This document shows positions 44,505-56,413 of a stretch of 64,000 nt of DNA, in pieces (within the stretch, counting starts at the first letter, position 1; every line of letters starts with the position of its first letter). The DNA comes from Pohlia nutans (taxonomy: Eukaryota; Streptophyta; Bryopsida; Bryales; Mniaceae): positions 10,757,001-10,821,000 of the forward strand of contig CM040088.1 in NCBI GenBank assembly GCA_022496805.1, given 5' to 3'. Under the pieces are notes generated by a model. The model was not told the DNA's origin, did not search any database, and saw only the letters and a program-made list of their open reading frames with translations. The translations under genes were made by a program, and so were the position numbers.

Positions 44505-46006
44505 TGGTATAGGTGGAGATGTTCTAATCATTGCATTTTCTTCTATCAAACCTCAACAAGATTCTCCCTAAAAAATTCCCTAATGAAGGATTGGGAACTC
44601 AACTACTCTAAAAAAAACACTATATTTTTACATCTAAGTTGAAATACACCAACCTATTACCACCATGTTTCTAATTCCGTCTTCATGTACCAATGGTAGT
44701 CATTTTTGATTTGGAATGTACATTACATTGAGGGCGGAATTGGAAATTACGTAGCAATGATAGATTGGTGCACCTTATAGCATCCTCGGTCCAAGCCATC
44801 AAGTGTCTGAGCAACACGAAGATGTAGGTGGGACAAGTTGTTTTGCCAAAATCTTTCAGCCAATGCAACAAATATCAAATCCATCGATTTCCAAGGTTTA
44901 GTAAATTTTCCTCTTGCACAACATATTTTGGAGATAGAGAGGGAGAAGAGAAAGGGGAGGGCAAGGGAGAGGGACTTTGGATGCGCATCCGTGCACCCAA
45001 CGGCCAAAAATAGAAAAAAAATTAAATTTTTAAAAAATATTGTGGGGGGGTGTTGGAGGGGCTTCTCAGTTGAGATTGATTTCAACCGGAGGAGACTCAG
45101 TTGAACTAGGGAGAAAAATACTCAACTGTGGTTCCCACAAGGGAGAGAATTTTTCTACTCTGGTACCCCACATCACTCAACGGTGCCTCCCCCCACCGTT
45201 GAGTGAAGTCTCCTACGATCTTCTGTCCCGCGAACAGAAAATTGTCTCACGATTCAATTTGTTCAAATTTATTTTTATTTTATTTTTACTATTATTTACC
45301 CTACTTATCTCTTGCCAATCAAGTTGGGTCAGTCCGTGTAATTGATTAGTCCGTGTAATTGATTACTGCCTTCGGGCGGGCGCCCAGTTATGCATCACCC
45401 ATGACAAACGGACCCATATGGGTTCAAAACTTTACACCTTTCATTGAGTGGGTTACAATGTAATGTATCGAGGACTACATCACTCATGATTTTATACTAA
45501 CCCCCATTTTGTTTTGGAGAACGTAAAAATTGTGCATATAAAGAAAGGTAAAAAAAGTCTTATTAGTATATCCAATTAGTTTCTTGATAATCTAATTTAA
45601 AAGATGATAATCTAATTCTTTAAAATCATCCAATTTATATCAAAATAATTTAATTTTTATCAAAATATTGTAATTTTTGTTGAACTAATCTAATTTATTT
45701 AAAAACATATCATGATATTCCAAAATAATATATTATATGCCAAATTATAACAATACATTCTTATTTATTTGAATATGACTTTCAAATAATTTATTCAATT
45801 AAGTACAAATTAAAATTTAGATGCTAAAGGTTCATACACTAATTAATAATTGCAATTGAATGATTTTTATGAATTAAAGGTTAAAAGGTGCATTGATGGA
45901 TTATGATTTCTCATCCATCTCTTTATTTTCAACTGATTTTCATGTGCACCATACAATTGAAAAACATTAAAACTGGGGTTGAAAACTTGCAACTGAATTG
46001 AATAAT
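44505..46006. other. Intergenic DNA, no gene seen
   Basis: Short open frames near 44747-45345 lack motifs and overlap on both strands. AGTCCGTGTAATTGATT is present twice in tandem near 45331-45364. The rest is AT-rich. Confidence 0.5.
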
Positions 46007-46576
46007 CCCTAAATGCCTAGAGCCCTCTCAAAATTCGGTAGTTTTGCAAAGATGTATTATAAAATGCAACTAAGAGGGATATTTTGAACATAATTTGTGA
46101 ATAAAATTTGTAAATTATGAATTTTAGATTCTATTCATATGGTTAGATCTATGATTGCTATCACCAATATTTATGTATAAAAATTGAAATTCAAAATTCA
46201 AAATCATTTTGTAATTCGATTACAAATAAGATATTGACAATCTGTGAATGAAATTTGTTGTGATTGGTTGAAATGTAATACTCTAAATGTAGTGATTTTT
46301 GGAATTTTTTTTGGTTGCTTAATTCTTTGAGTTGACTTTTTTAAGAGCACTTTTACACTCAAATCTTAGAAATTTTTGGGTGAATCACTACGATGTGAAA
46401 TGAGGCATAAATTTTTCACAAAGCATCCCTTTTCTAATTGGATCACACATGCATTAAACTAATTTCTCATAAAATCCATAGTAAAAAATCCACACTGCAA
46501 AAAGTGCATGACGGATGAGAAAACATGAATGAAATTTGTACATCGTCCAAAAAAAGAACGCTCATGCAGTTAAGGG
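46007..46576. mobile_element. TTAA element (piggyBac-like), copy 2, inverted and diverged
   Basis: The interior is the reverse complement of 31578-32145, for instance TTATAAAATGCAACTAAGAGGGATATTTTGAA here versus its complement near 32090. The right end is GGG-TTAA (46577-46580). The left end CCCTAAATG at 46007 has lost a clear TTAA. Confidence 0.7.
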
Positions 46577-46580
46577 TTAA

Positions 46581-48225
46581 ACTGAACTACCCGTGCGGCC
46601 TATACTTCAGTTGAAAACTTTCAACAAAGAGTTGGAAAATCTCAACTGGCTTAGTTCAACTCAACCGAATTGGGCTCCAGTGCGGGCCCCTCCAAGTTAG
46701 CATGCTAAAAGTCGGTGCCTACAGAAATGAGCGTTTTGTGGTGACCAGAAAGGCCGGTGCAGGGCGGTTCGCTGAGAGAGGGGTCCTTCGACGCCCTTCA
46801 TTGATGCTCGTTAGTTTTTGGACGTGAATTCGATGCTTGCAGCCTGTATCGTGCATCGAAAATGGTTCTGTATCTCGCAGGGCAAACATATTGTCAATCA
46901 TCTGGTGATTCTACGGAACTTTTAAATGGCGTCTATCAAATTAGGGTTTAGGTTCAAGATGTTGTTCGAGGATGACGGGTACCGCGACAAGTTTAGGTTT
47001 GTCCGGTTAATTTTGGGCGTGAACCCGGAAACGTGATTTCGATGCTTCGGCCTGTATGGTGCGCTGGAACATTGGAAATGGTTTTGTAACTCGCGGGGCA
47101 ATCAATCATTTGGCAATGGACCTTTTGTGGTGTCAGCTCTTTTTATTCTCGAATTAGGGTTCAGATTCAAAAGTTTCATCACATGCCAGGGTTTCGAGGA
47201 CGGCGGTGAATATATGTCTGTTTTGTTGGTTTTTTCGACGTGAATTTGGACACGATTTCACATTTTCGGCGTGCTATTTTGCAAGGAGGGGCAATTGTCA
47301 ATCCATCATTGCACCATGATTACTGATGATCGTCTTTGTCTTCTTAGCTCGGCAGTTTTTAGGGTTCCAAGGTGGTTAAAGTTGGTACATAGGCATGGAC
47401 ATGGAAGCATTTGTAGAGAGCGTTTGAATGATTCTTTTTAATCCTGCATCTAACCTCAATGAGAAAAGTCGAGGAGGGAACTGATCACGGAGAGAAATAT
47501 TGCAGTAGCAGAGAATGTGATTCAGCTATTGAAATTAGAAAATGCTAAGATGAGCACGGCATTCTATTTAGATATCTCGCACTCGGAACCTTTAATTTTT
47601 TCGGGGAATAATCGTATCGAGATCGAGTGCGTGCAGGGGTATGAATGTTTTAGTCGTCGTGTCTGCTAAAGTTCGTGGTATTTCTTGTAAACCTTCAGCA
47701 AATAGTGTGATAAGTTAGTGGGTTTTCATCAGGTTCTGCATTTGGGTGAATTTTATAAATCACTTTGTAATGAACTTGACTCATGTTTTCAAACTTTCAG
47801 GTGCGGGCCAAACACAAAGAGGTGTGTTTACACAAGGACAGTCCGTTGGGAGAAACGATCCTGGAATGTTAGGGTGCCGTAATGTATTCTTGTTAGGGTT
47901 CACTCTGGCAAAATCCGAAAGCGTTGTGGTACTTCTTTGTCACCCGGGAACTCTGTTTGAACGTTAATGGATTGAATGGGAGGAGGGGGGGTGCTTCTAT
48001 AAGCTCTATAAGAATATTTTGAGAATGAGCTCTAGGTTTGCACAAGCTCTAGAAGGGGCTTCTATAAGCTCTAGGTTTGCATTTGATTTGAATTTTGAGT
48101 CTCAAGTTGAAGAAGAATATTTTGAGAATGAGAAAGAATGTGAGATGGAATTTGAGCCAAATATCGAAGCTAGTTAGAGAATAGTGTTGATTTTGAGGTG
48201 ATTGTAGAAGAACAGGTTTACATGA
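46581..48225. other. Non-coding region with three degenerate 200-bp repeats
   Basis: GACGTGAATTCGATGC...CCTGTATCGTGC near 46821, GGGCGTGAACCCGG...CCTGTATGGTGC near 47018, and GACGTGAATTTGG near 47237 begin related paragraphs. Each includes a CTCGCAGGGCAA-like line and the first two an ATTAGGGTTT line. It resembles repeated plant 5'-leader sequence, but I find no gene. Confidence 0.45.
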
Positions 48226-48360
48226 CACTGTTTGAAAACTTGGTAAACAAATTGCACAAGTTTGTTATGTGCAGTTTTTTAAACCACCTAAATCGTAAAT
48301 GTTTTTTTTTTTTTTTCTGGGTGACTCATATAAAAGCATGTAAATCAAGTGCATTTGAAA
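48226..48360. repeat. Degraded CACTA-type left end
   Basis: CACTGTTTGAAAACTTGGTAAACAAATTGCACA...GTGCAGTTTTTTAAACCACC parallels the sequence starting CACTATAAGAAAACTTGG at 53664, including the TTGCACA/TGTGCA hairpin and the ACCACC line. A right end was not found. Confidence 0.45.
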
Positions 48361-48623
48361 TATCATGGTTTGTCAAGGTAAGTGTCTAATGAAATATTTA
48401 ATAGTTTGTCGTATGTTGTGAAGATCAAGAAACTTGCCCTTAAAACGTAGATGATTATTACGTGTTTTTCCAAGAAATAACACATAATTATGTAATTGAT
48501 TAATTAGACATGTGTTTGTGTAAGATTTGCAAGTATTCACACGTCTTCACATATGTTTTGCATGTCTCGAATGTGTTTGCATATAGTTGTTGGCACATTT
48601 TTGGCAAGAAGTTATTTTACGTA

Positions 48624-48700
48624 CACTAGTAGAAAACGTGGTAAAAAAAATTGCAGCCAAAATTGGTTGCGGTTTTTTTTTACCATGTTTTCTACTAGTG
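48624..48700. mobile_element. 77-bp CACTA MITE
   Basis: CACTAGTAGAAAACGTGGTA at the left and the inverted counterpart TACCATGTTTTCTACTAGTG at the right cover most of the element, with GTA duplications on both sides (48621-48623, 48701-48703). It is nearly a perfect foldback with a short centre (TTGCAGCCAAAATTGGTTGC). Confidence 0.85.
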
Positions 48701-48716
48701 GTAGCACATGTTAGTG

Positions 48717-49410
48717 CACATATTCAAATTATTTGCAAGACATATGCAAAACATGTGCAAAATATTTGCAAGATATATGCAAGATATGTACAAGTTACAA
48801 AACATGTACAAATCACTTGCAAAACATATGCAAAACACTTTCAATTGAAACATGTGCAAAACATGTGCAGTACACTAACAAAACACATGCAAAACACTTT
48901 CAATTGAAACATGTGCAAAACATGTGCAGTACACTAACAAAACATATGCAAAACATTTTCAATTGAAACATGTGCAAAACATGTGCAAAATATGTGCAGT
49001 ACACTAACAAAACATATGCAAAACATTTTCAATTGAAACATGTGCAAAACATGTGCAGTACACTAACAAAACATATGCAAAACATGTGCAATACACTAAC
49101 AAAACATATGCAAAACATGCATAGAACATATACATTCAAACTACTTGTAAAACATGTGTAAATTATGTGCAATACACTTACAAAACATGTGCAAAACTTT
49201 TATAACACGCTTGCAAAACATGTGCAAAGCATATGCAAAACTTGTACAAAACATAAATACAAAACACGTACGAAACACTTGCAACACATGTGCAAAACAT
49301 AGAAATCGCTTGCAAAACATGTTGGCGTACTTTAAAATAGTTGCGCAACATTGTGAAGAGTGCGTGAACACAATGTGAAAACATGTGCAAGACTTGTACA
49401 AAACATATAC
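48717..49410. repeat. Tandem array of GCAAAACATG-type motifs with 59-bp higher-order units
   Basis: Dozens of 11-12 bp motifs (GCAAAACATGT, GCAAAACATAT). From about 48841 they are organised as 59-bp units marked by TTTCAATTGAAACATGTGC at 48841, 48900, 48959, then 49029 (70-bp step). The sequence is open on both strands because it lacks stop-forming combinations, which explains the Cys/Thr/Lys-rich open frames there; these are not genes. Confidence 0.8.
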
Positions 49411-49716
49411 AAAAATGTTGCACAACATTGTGAAAAGTGTGTACAATAGCAGTGACTCACAAGTTAGCAAAACAAACCTGATGGAAGTGTTGGGTTGAAC
49501 ACATAGTACATTTTTCAATGTATTGTGTATAAGTAATGACAATCTAGGAATTGCACATAAGTATATTTACAATGTAACTTCTCGAATTTTGACAAAAAGC
49601 AGTCGACAAAATCAAAAATATGAATGCAATTTGTATTTTCAATGTTAAACAAGAAATAAATATAATTATATGATAACCATAGAAATAGAGAGAAAAAAAT
49701 TAGCCCGAAGAATCAA
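49411..49716. other. Non-coding flank
   Basis: No gene or structured element seen between the tandem array and the 120-bp MITE. Confidence 0.5.
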
Positions 49717-49836
49717 CACTAGTAGAAAAGGTGGTGCTCTCCAAAGAGATGTCCAGGCAAAATCATTGTGCAAGCATGGAATTGGGCACCACTTGCCTGA
49801 GCATCTACCTTGGCAATGCCACCTTTTCTACTAGTG
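49717..49836. mobile_element. 120-bp CACTA MITE
   Basis: CACTAGTAGAAAAGGTGG at the left, its exact inverted copy CCACCTTTTCTACTAGTG at the right, and CAA duplications (49714-49716, 49837-49839). The interior has no coding capacity. Confidence 0.9.
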
Positions 49837-50040
49837 CAACATGAATGAAGAGTATGTTGGGGTGAGTGCTAGTAACTTGGCCACCAAGGCCAAGTTCGTG
49901 CATGTTACCCCTTCAATGATGCCTTCTTTCGAGGGTAAACTCTATGATCACAAAATCAAAATAAAAAATTAACAAGTAAAATGTAACAATTGTTTGAAGT
50001 TTTGTGATATGAAAGAACTGTATGTTGAATGGTCATTCAT

Positions 50041-50416
50041 CACTACTAGAAAATGGCGACCGAATCAACAAAAAATCAACAACTTTACGTTGTTCTGTGC
50101 AATGTAATGACTGTTTTCATTGATTTCAAACTTTCTGTCAAGGCAACAAAAAAATTCATCTAATTTTTGTCGGTTTAAACACTACAAGAAAATTCGTGAC
50201 CAAATCAATAGAAATCTAGCAAGTTTCATGAATTAATTTTTTTACAAATGTTGAAAAGTGAATTATGAAGCATCAATTTTACAAAAACTTGAAAAACTAG
50301 ATTGCAAAACATAAATTTCTAGATTAATTCTATGAGAACAGAGTCAACAATTTCATCATATATAATAATGTAGTTATACTATAGTAACAATATATGGGTA
50401 TATGTATTATAAGAAC

Positions 50417-50450
<34 letters not shown>

Positions 50451-52455
50451 ATTATATTATAATACTTGTTTTGAAGTTTTGATTGTGATGCAATCCTAGA
50501 AGTACTAAACCTCAAAATGGTAAATGGTGGTGAGTCAACATCATTTTTCACTTAACCCTTGAAGGACATGGCTTTCATGATTCTCACATATCCAAAATCT
50601 CATTTAAACTTCATTTTAAACATGATTCTTCCTTAATTTACTTAGTTCTATTTAAAAAATACATAGATGTATAAAATATGTTTGTTTTAGCATTTAAAAA
50701 GCCCATTTGGTGCAACAAAGTAGAAGTTATGAGTAAGATTCTCTCCCAAAAAAAAGTAAGCTCGTAAGAATTAAAACGTGTAATTTATTACCTAAATTGA
50801 TCAAATTTGCAAGTTTTTTTTCATTGTTGCAAAGTAGGTCATCAAAAAATACTCATGAGACCATTTTTGGGTTTTTCTTCAAATTGGATGACGGGATGAA
50901 TCTTAAATTAGAAATTTAAAAGACCAAAACAAAGAAATATTCATTTGACACACTTTATAAAAGGAAAACATAATGGACAATGGTAATGACCATATTTGAC
51001 AAAGTTTTGTCAGAAATTAATAATTGACTAATATTAGTCATTTTGGAATGGTCAAAGTTTAGTTGACTTCAAGATATGCAAATAAAATTATGTGTATAAC
51101 ACACTTAATGTTGAATATTTGAAGAAATAAAAAAACATATTTAGTGCAAAGAGGTAATAACAAAACTTTAGAGCAAAGAGGTAATAAAAAAAACTTTAGA
51201 GCAAAGAGGTGTAGGTTGCTAATAACTCAAATATGGAATTGAAAAATGTCAATCCCAATTGTAAGAATGTTCTAGTAGGCAATGTATACTATGTTTTTGT
51301 TTTGTATTTAATAAATTTGTTTTAAAACTAGGTAGGAAATTTCGTCAAAAACAAATAATTTTGATTTTTTTTAAAGTTTTTTACTAAATGTAAAAAAACA
51401 CCTGCATGATCTACTACAATAAGAAATTTTGAAAAAAAAATCTTAAAAAATCTTAAAATATCCAAAGTCCGTTGGGAAAAAACAGCTTCTAGATATCACG
51501 CATTAGAAGAGAAATGAACCTTCTAAGGGGCTTTTTCGATGTTCGGGCAAAAATCTAATTTTTTATTGAAATTCTTTTTTAAATAAAAATATTTTAAAAA
51601 TGAAATGTTAATAAAATAAAATAAAAAATATTATTTAAAAATGTTTTAAATGTTTTAAAATGTTCAAAGATTTTTTGAACAATTTTTATATTAAAAATAT
51701 ATTTAAAATTAAAAAACTTTTAATATTTAAATATCCAATCTGAAATGTCGAACTCCTGCCACATCAGATTTCATTTTTAAATTTTTTTAATTAATTAAAT
51801 ATTTTTAAAAAATTTCAAAGAGTTAAAATAAAAATAAAAACTCGAGGCCTCTTAGAGGGCTCAAATTTCTTGTAATGATTTCGTCAAAGAAAAAGATTGA
51901 TTTAAAAATAAATAAAATCTAGATAATCAAAAAGCCAACATGATCTACTGCAAAAAGAATTGAAAGAAAAGTTATTTATTTTTATAATATGACAAAGAAA
52001 TCTCCAATGATGATATACATTTATAATTAACAAAAACTCACAATCATTTGTACAAGCAAATTCATGTGGTGTGATGGTTTAGAACAAAGTTCGTAGACTA
52101 GAAGGTGTGAGTTCCAATCCAGTCGTCGTCAATGGAGCTCGGGTAGACTGTGGTGGGCCACGCCAAAAGTACATGATTTCAGGCGAGTGCTTGGAAAATT
52201 CCAAGCAACTGAGAATTTTTTTGGGCTTGCCCAAAATTTCCGAACAATTGCGAATTTTTTTAGAACATGCCCAACATTTTTCGGGTAGATTTGAATTTTT
52301 TTAGGCAAATTTGATTATTTTTTTGGACAAATTTGATTTTTTTTAATGAAATGGATCATCAAATTTCTGTTGCAAAATGTCCGGGTCAACGTAACCAAAT
52401 CAACTACCGCAAAGAACGTTTTTTGTTGATACGGTCTCAGTATAATCTAGTAGTG
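50041..52455. mobile_element. 2.4 kb CACTA-like non-autonomous element
   Basis: The left end CACTACTAGAAAATGGCGAC at 50041 continues CGAATCAACAAAAAATC. The right end contains the inverted TTTTTTGTTGATACGGTC and closes CTAGTAGTG at 52455; about 10 bp between these blocks have diverged. CAT is duplicated on both sides (50038-50040, 52456-52458). A second similar terminus, CACTACAAGAAAATTCGTGAC, lies at 50180. It contains an (AAT)n(ATT)n palindrome near 50411-50455 and a tRNA-like segment near 52060. No transposase frame. Confidence 0.75.
52055..52290 (+). repeat. tRNA-like segment inside the 2.4 kb CACTA-like element
   Basis: TGGTGTGATGG (A-box-like, near 52069) and GAGTTCCAATCC (B-box-like, near 52108) are followed by GGTGGGCCACG and then TTGCCCA / CGGGTAGA motifs. 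The layout is comparable to the segments at 2690-2830 and 6235-6450. Confidence 0.45.
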
Positions 52456-52569
52456 CATTTAAGTTGAAGTATGGTTGTGAGAAGACCAAAGAGTTTGTAT
52501 TATGAGGTCCGAATTCGATTCTTGTATGGCCCCTGAATTTAAGTTGTTTGGCATTGTCTCTCATTTGAG

Positions 52570-54640
52570 CTAGCGTATGATAGTTCGTGGTGCTTTTTGT
52601 TTTAGGGGATTAATGGTAGTGGTTGTTTGTTTTCTACACGTTTTGGTGACTATAATGTGTTGTAGATATTTGATAGCATTAGTGTGTATAGCTATTAGTG
52701 TTTTGTTTCTTGGTCATAATTTATCTTAAGATGTAGTTTATTAGCGAAAATGTATTTGATGCTTTTGTGTATTGCCCCACGAGCTCTGGTAGTAATTACA
52801 AATAAGGGGGGTACATTACATTCTTGGTTTTCTATGTCTCTCATAAGGGGTTCATATTTTGTTATTTTGTTTGTTATACTTTCCAGTATGTGAATTCTAT
52901 GATTTGTATAATTATGGATGAATGTTATTTTGTAGGGTGAGGTGCATCGTGTGGATGGTTTAATGCTAATAGCATATCAGGGAAGAGTTTTGCATTACAT
53001 TGACATTGTTGTGTGGTACATATGCATGGAAGTAGCCATGATGGTATTGTATTTTCAGAAGTTCTATTTTGGTTTTTTACAACATTTATTAAGTTGAAGC
53101 ATCTTGTATTTTATTGGTCATAAACATTTTGTGTAGTTTCCATACATTAACTGCGTTGTTGTGTCTTTGTTCTTAATTTATGTATGTTTTGTTCTAAACA
53201 TGCAAAGAGTAGATGTTGCCATGTATCCATTGATTAGGCATGACATATTGAGCAGTTTAAGAATGTGTGTTGTATGGGCCCAAAAAGGTGTTTGCAGTTA
53301 TTGTCCATGTATTGTTTGTATCTGAATTTTAGTAATTGTGAGATTTGTGTGTCCATGATTTCCATGGTTTTCGAAAAAAGTGTTCGATATTTTGAGGTCT
53401 ATTTCGGTGATGTTTACCCATTTGTGTATGTATTTAAAATTTTCAGCATTTTCTTTTTGTAGTTGTAGTTCTTGGTCTTTTAGATATTTTTGAAAGTCTC
53501 TAATGGGGTCTTCGAATGGTTGTCCTGGATGTTTTTCTTTGTCTCTATGCAACCCTGAAAATATACATTGGTTTGGATTGTGTGAATGTTATTGTGAGTG
53601 TTTTGAGTATAGATGCAAGTTCTACTATGAGGTTTTGTAAACACGGTACGTAGTCTATATGTGCACTATAAGAAAACTTGGTAAAAAAATTGCACATGTT
53701 AGTCGTGTGCAATATTTTAGACCACCATGAACTACAAATGTAAACATGTACAAAATTTTCATTTGCTCACCACGAGTGCAATTTCGGGAATTTGGAAGCA
53801 TATAATGTACCGTTGGAATCGTATTTTTGAGACCTTTCCAATGGTATATTATAAGTTTATAATATTTTTTTAAACACCATTTTTTTGGTTATTTTAGTTA
53901 GGAGTGGGGAGATTGTGTTGCACAAACTGTTGTAATTATGTCTAATAGATCATTTATAAGTATATCCATTTCTGTTATTACATTTTACTAATCAAACGGA
54001 TTAAGTGCTATTTCTATACTTCATTTTTGTATTAGTTGTTGTATTTTTTGAGTGTATTTTGCGATGAATTCATTATGGAATTCTTGCAAATTTTGTTGTA
54101 GGACTACATTTCATATTCTTGGGATAATTTTTTGGCAATGATGTTGTTTAGTGGTATATTTAGTGCTACTGGGAAATAATCCAAGTTTACAAGTAGGTTT
54201 AAAATTGTTGTTGAAGTGTATATTTGGATGATGAGACTTTCGATATAGAAACTGTCTACGAAATTGTTAGACGTGTAGTCTTTACCTTTTTGACATGAGT
54301 AGTTGGTGTGTGGTAGTATATATTAATTGTTGTAATTTATGTAAATTGGTGTCAATCAAGGTCTTTTGGTGTGGACGGGGACCATTCATTGTTGTTATAT
54401 CTACCGCTGAAATTGATGTCTTTAATGAAATCTCCTAGTAATATATTTTGATGTGGGTGCGATTTGTTAGAATTGTGGCTTTTGTGGTGTCTTTTATCGT
54501 ATTTATTAGTACTATGTCTACTTAGTGTAATGGTATGTAAATATTGATTATAATGTGTGGGGATAGTGGTGCATTTAGTATTTCAATGATTTGTAAGTAA
54601 GGTGAAATTGTGTTTTGGGTCGGAGTTTAATTGATGTTAC
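52570..54640 (-). mobile_element. Decayed RNase H-LINE relative, minus strand
   Basis: Near 52745-52855 the minus strand reads KYEPLMRDIENQECNVPP, LFVITTRARGAIHKSIKY, clearly homologous to KYQPLINN...VDPIIVITAGARGTTH at about 26235-26330. RVENKQPLPLIP follows near 52610, matching RRIENNQPIPTE. Farther upstream near 54400 HIIINIYIP, ISAVDITTMNGPRPHQKT and LIDTNLHKLQQ look like an APE-type endonuclease. Stops are frequent. 53664 onward is interrupted by a CACTA-type terminus. Confidence 0.6.
53664..53760. repeat. CACTA-type terminus without a found partner
   Basis: CACTATAAGAAAACTTGGTAAAAAAATTGCACATG...GTGCAATATTTTAGACCACC resembles the ends at 48226 and 48624. It interrupts the decayed LINE. 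Confidence 0.4.
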
Positions 54641-56413
54641 CCGAAAATGATAATGGCGTACAAACAAGCTACAGTCCATCACATCTCAAGCATACACATT
54701 TATGCATGAAATTGCACAAAAAGCACCAAAGAAGTAACAAATTATGCACCGAGAAAGCACAATTAACATAAAAGCTCTTTGTTGATTTGATAAGCTCACA
54801 AAGCAATTGTCAAATTTCAATTGCAAGCCCACTTGCACTTTCGCGAATAATGTCAAGGGAAAAAAATCCCCTAAAACATTATTATTTTTAGTCCAAATGT
54901 TCATTTTAAAATTAAAATATTATTTTGAAATATCATGTTAACTTGTAAAATTAGAATTTTACACCACCCTATAAGTAAGTACTAGAACTATACCCTAAAT
55001 GGTGACATCCAATTTTTTTTGAAATGTACACATATCATAAAAATAATTGTAATGAATGAAATAATAATTTGGGGATAATTTGGCACTTTAAGGTTTTCAT
55101 AATAAACTATATTTGTCTTGCATGCTTATAGAAGTAAAAACGAGAACAACACAAAAAGTTAAATTGTAGTTTACTATTAAAAAGTGAGTTGACTCCGACA
55201 TAACCATGTTCGAGGGAATGTGTTCATCTCTGAAGATTTAACTATTAAATGCTCCAAAGTCCATATTTTGAACGACAAACACAATAATTCTAAATCATAT
55301 TTTGTTCAAATAACTTCTAAAGTAACGATTGAATCTTAAAGACACAAATTTCTTTTTGAACCAATTTGAGGTAAACCATATATTTATAAAAATAAATGAA
55401 GCAAAACTACATAAAAAAAAGAGATGGGCGTTAAAGGGTTTAAAAAGTACCATGTAAAAATAACTCACCAAAACTTTACATCAAATCGAAAGACGGTTTT
55501 CACTTTCGTTCTCACGTTCGCTCGTTGGGGAACGGAATTGAAATGAGAGGGAACCCCACTACGCTTAGGCCGTCAAGTCCGTCTTGATGGTGGCCTCGCT
55601 TCGTCGCCATCGCCATCGCCACAGCGGCTCTCGTCCCTTTCCTTTGCATTTCCATTCCGCCATGTCGTGCTTGCGCCTCAATTGCTCTCCCGTTGAAACC
55701 ACTCCTGTCGCGCTGCTTCTGCTGCCGTTCTCGGCGTCGAAATTGGCGCTCATTCTGTGCACTTTCATTAATCCTTGCACGTCTTTGCATCCATCAAATT
55801 TTTGGTGCAGTGAAGAAGGTTTTGCGCTTCGAGCTTACAATTTGACGTTTATGCAGTAGCATATTGCTTCTTCTTGTTCTGATGGACCTGCAACTGATGT
55901 TTCTTTAGGTTGTGTTGTGAGCTGTACGTGGCTTAGGGCGCCGATCAAGAGTCCGCTGGTAGGTTTCCATGGCCAGAGCTCCTTTTAATTTTTGGTGAAA
56001 TGCAGTTTCTGGTGATCGATCGCGGTTGAATGGCAGTGTGGAGAATGAGTTTTGAGTGATTCTTGTGCTTAGTTTTTTTTAGTAATTACCGGCGTTTTGT
56101 CTTTTCTTGCTGATTCGCAATGTGTTGTAGTAGTAATTTTTTCATTCATAACGCGTCAATGGCAGTGCTGAGGATGAGTTTTGAGTGATTCTTGTGCTTG
56201 TAATGGCTTCTTAGTTTAATTTCCGGCGTTTTTTTTTTTTTTTTTCCTTGTGTTGTTGTGGTGATGTGCGTTTGGCGTCCTGCAGTTTCTTGCGTCTGGT
56301 TGTAGAAATGTGCTGCAAGGAAGCTTAATTTGATATTATATTGTTGAATTCCTTGTAGAGTAATTCCATGGTTTTGAAACTACAACGCTGATACTGGGAA
56401 CAAGATATCCGCA
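54641..56413. other. Intergenic DNA and SPT6 5' leader
   Basis: 54641-55500 is AT-rich with no gene seen. 55500-55980 is GC-richer and probably promoter/first UTR exon of SPT6, with a possible donor CGCTG|GTAGG near 55958. 56020-56340 looks like a 5' UTR intron; it contains two related copies of GAGGATGAGTTTTGAGTGATTC (56042 and 56170), about 130 bp apart. Overlapping open frames on both strands at 55512-55860 show no motif. Confidence 0.45.

Noticed and set aside
48717..49410. Possible CRISPR-like array
   Set aside because: Repeats are short, contiguous and variable without unique spacers, in a plant nuclear context; it is a minisatellite.
48587..49542. Cys/Lys/Thr-rich open frames on both strands
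   Set aside because: Products of translating the GCAAAACATG tandem array; no start context, repetitive in all frames.
52470..52540. tRNA-like B box GAATTCGATTC as another SINE
   Set aside because: No A box at suitable spacing and no repeated tail; left unassigned.
54990..55445. Another TTAA/CCCTA-type element (CCCTAAATGG ... AAAGGGTTTAA)
   Set aside because: The ends do not form a convincing inverted repeat and no TTAA pair is present.
55512..55860. Overlapping open frames on both strands upstream of SPT6
   Set aside because: Arg/Gln-rich on one strand and Ser/Leu-rich on the other, typical of GC-richer UTR/promoter; no conserved motif.
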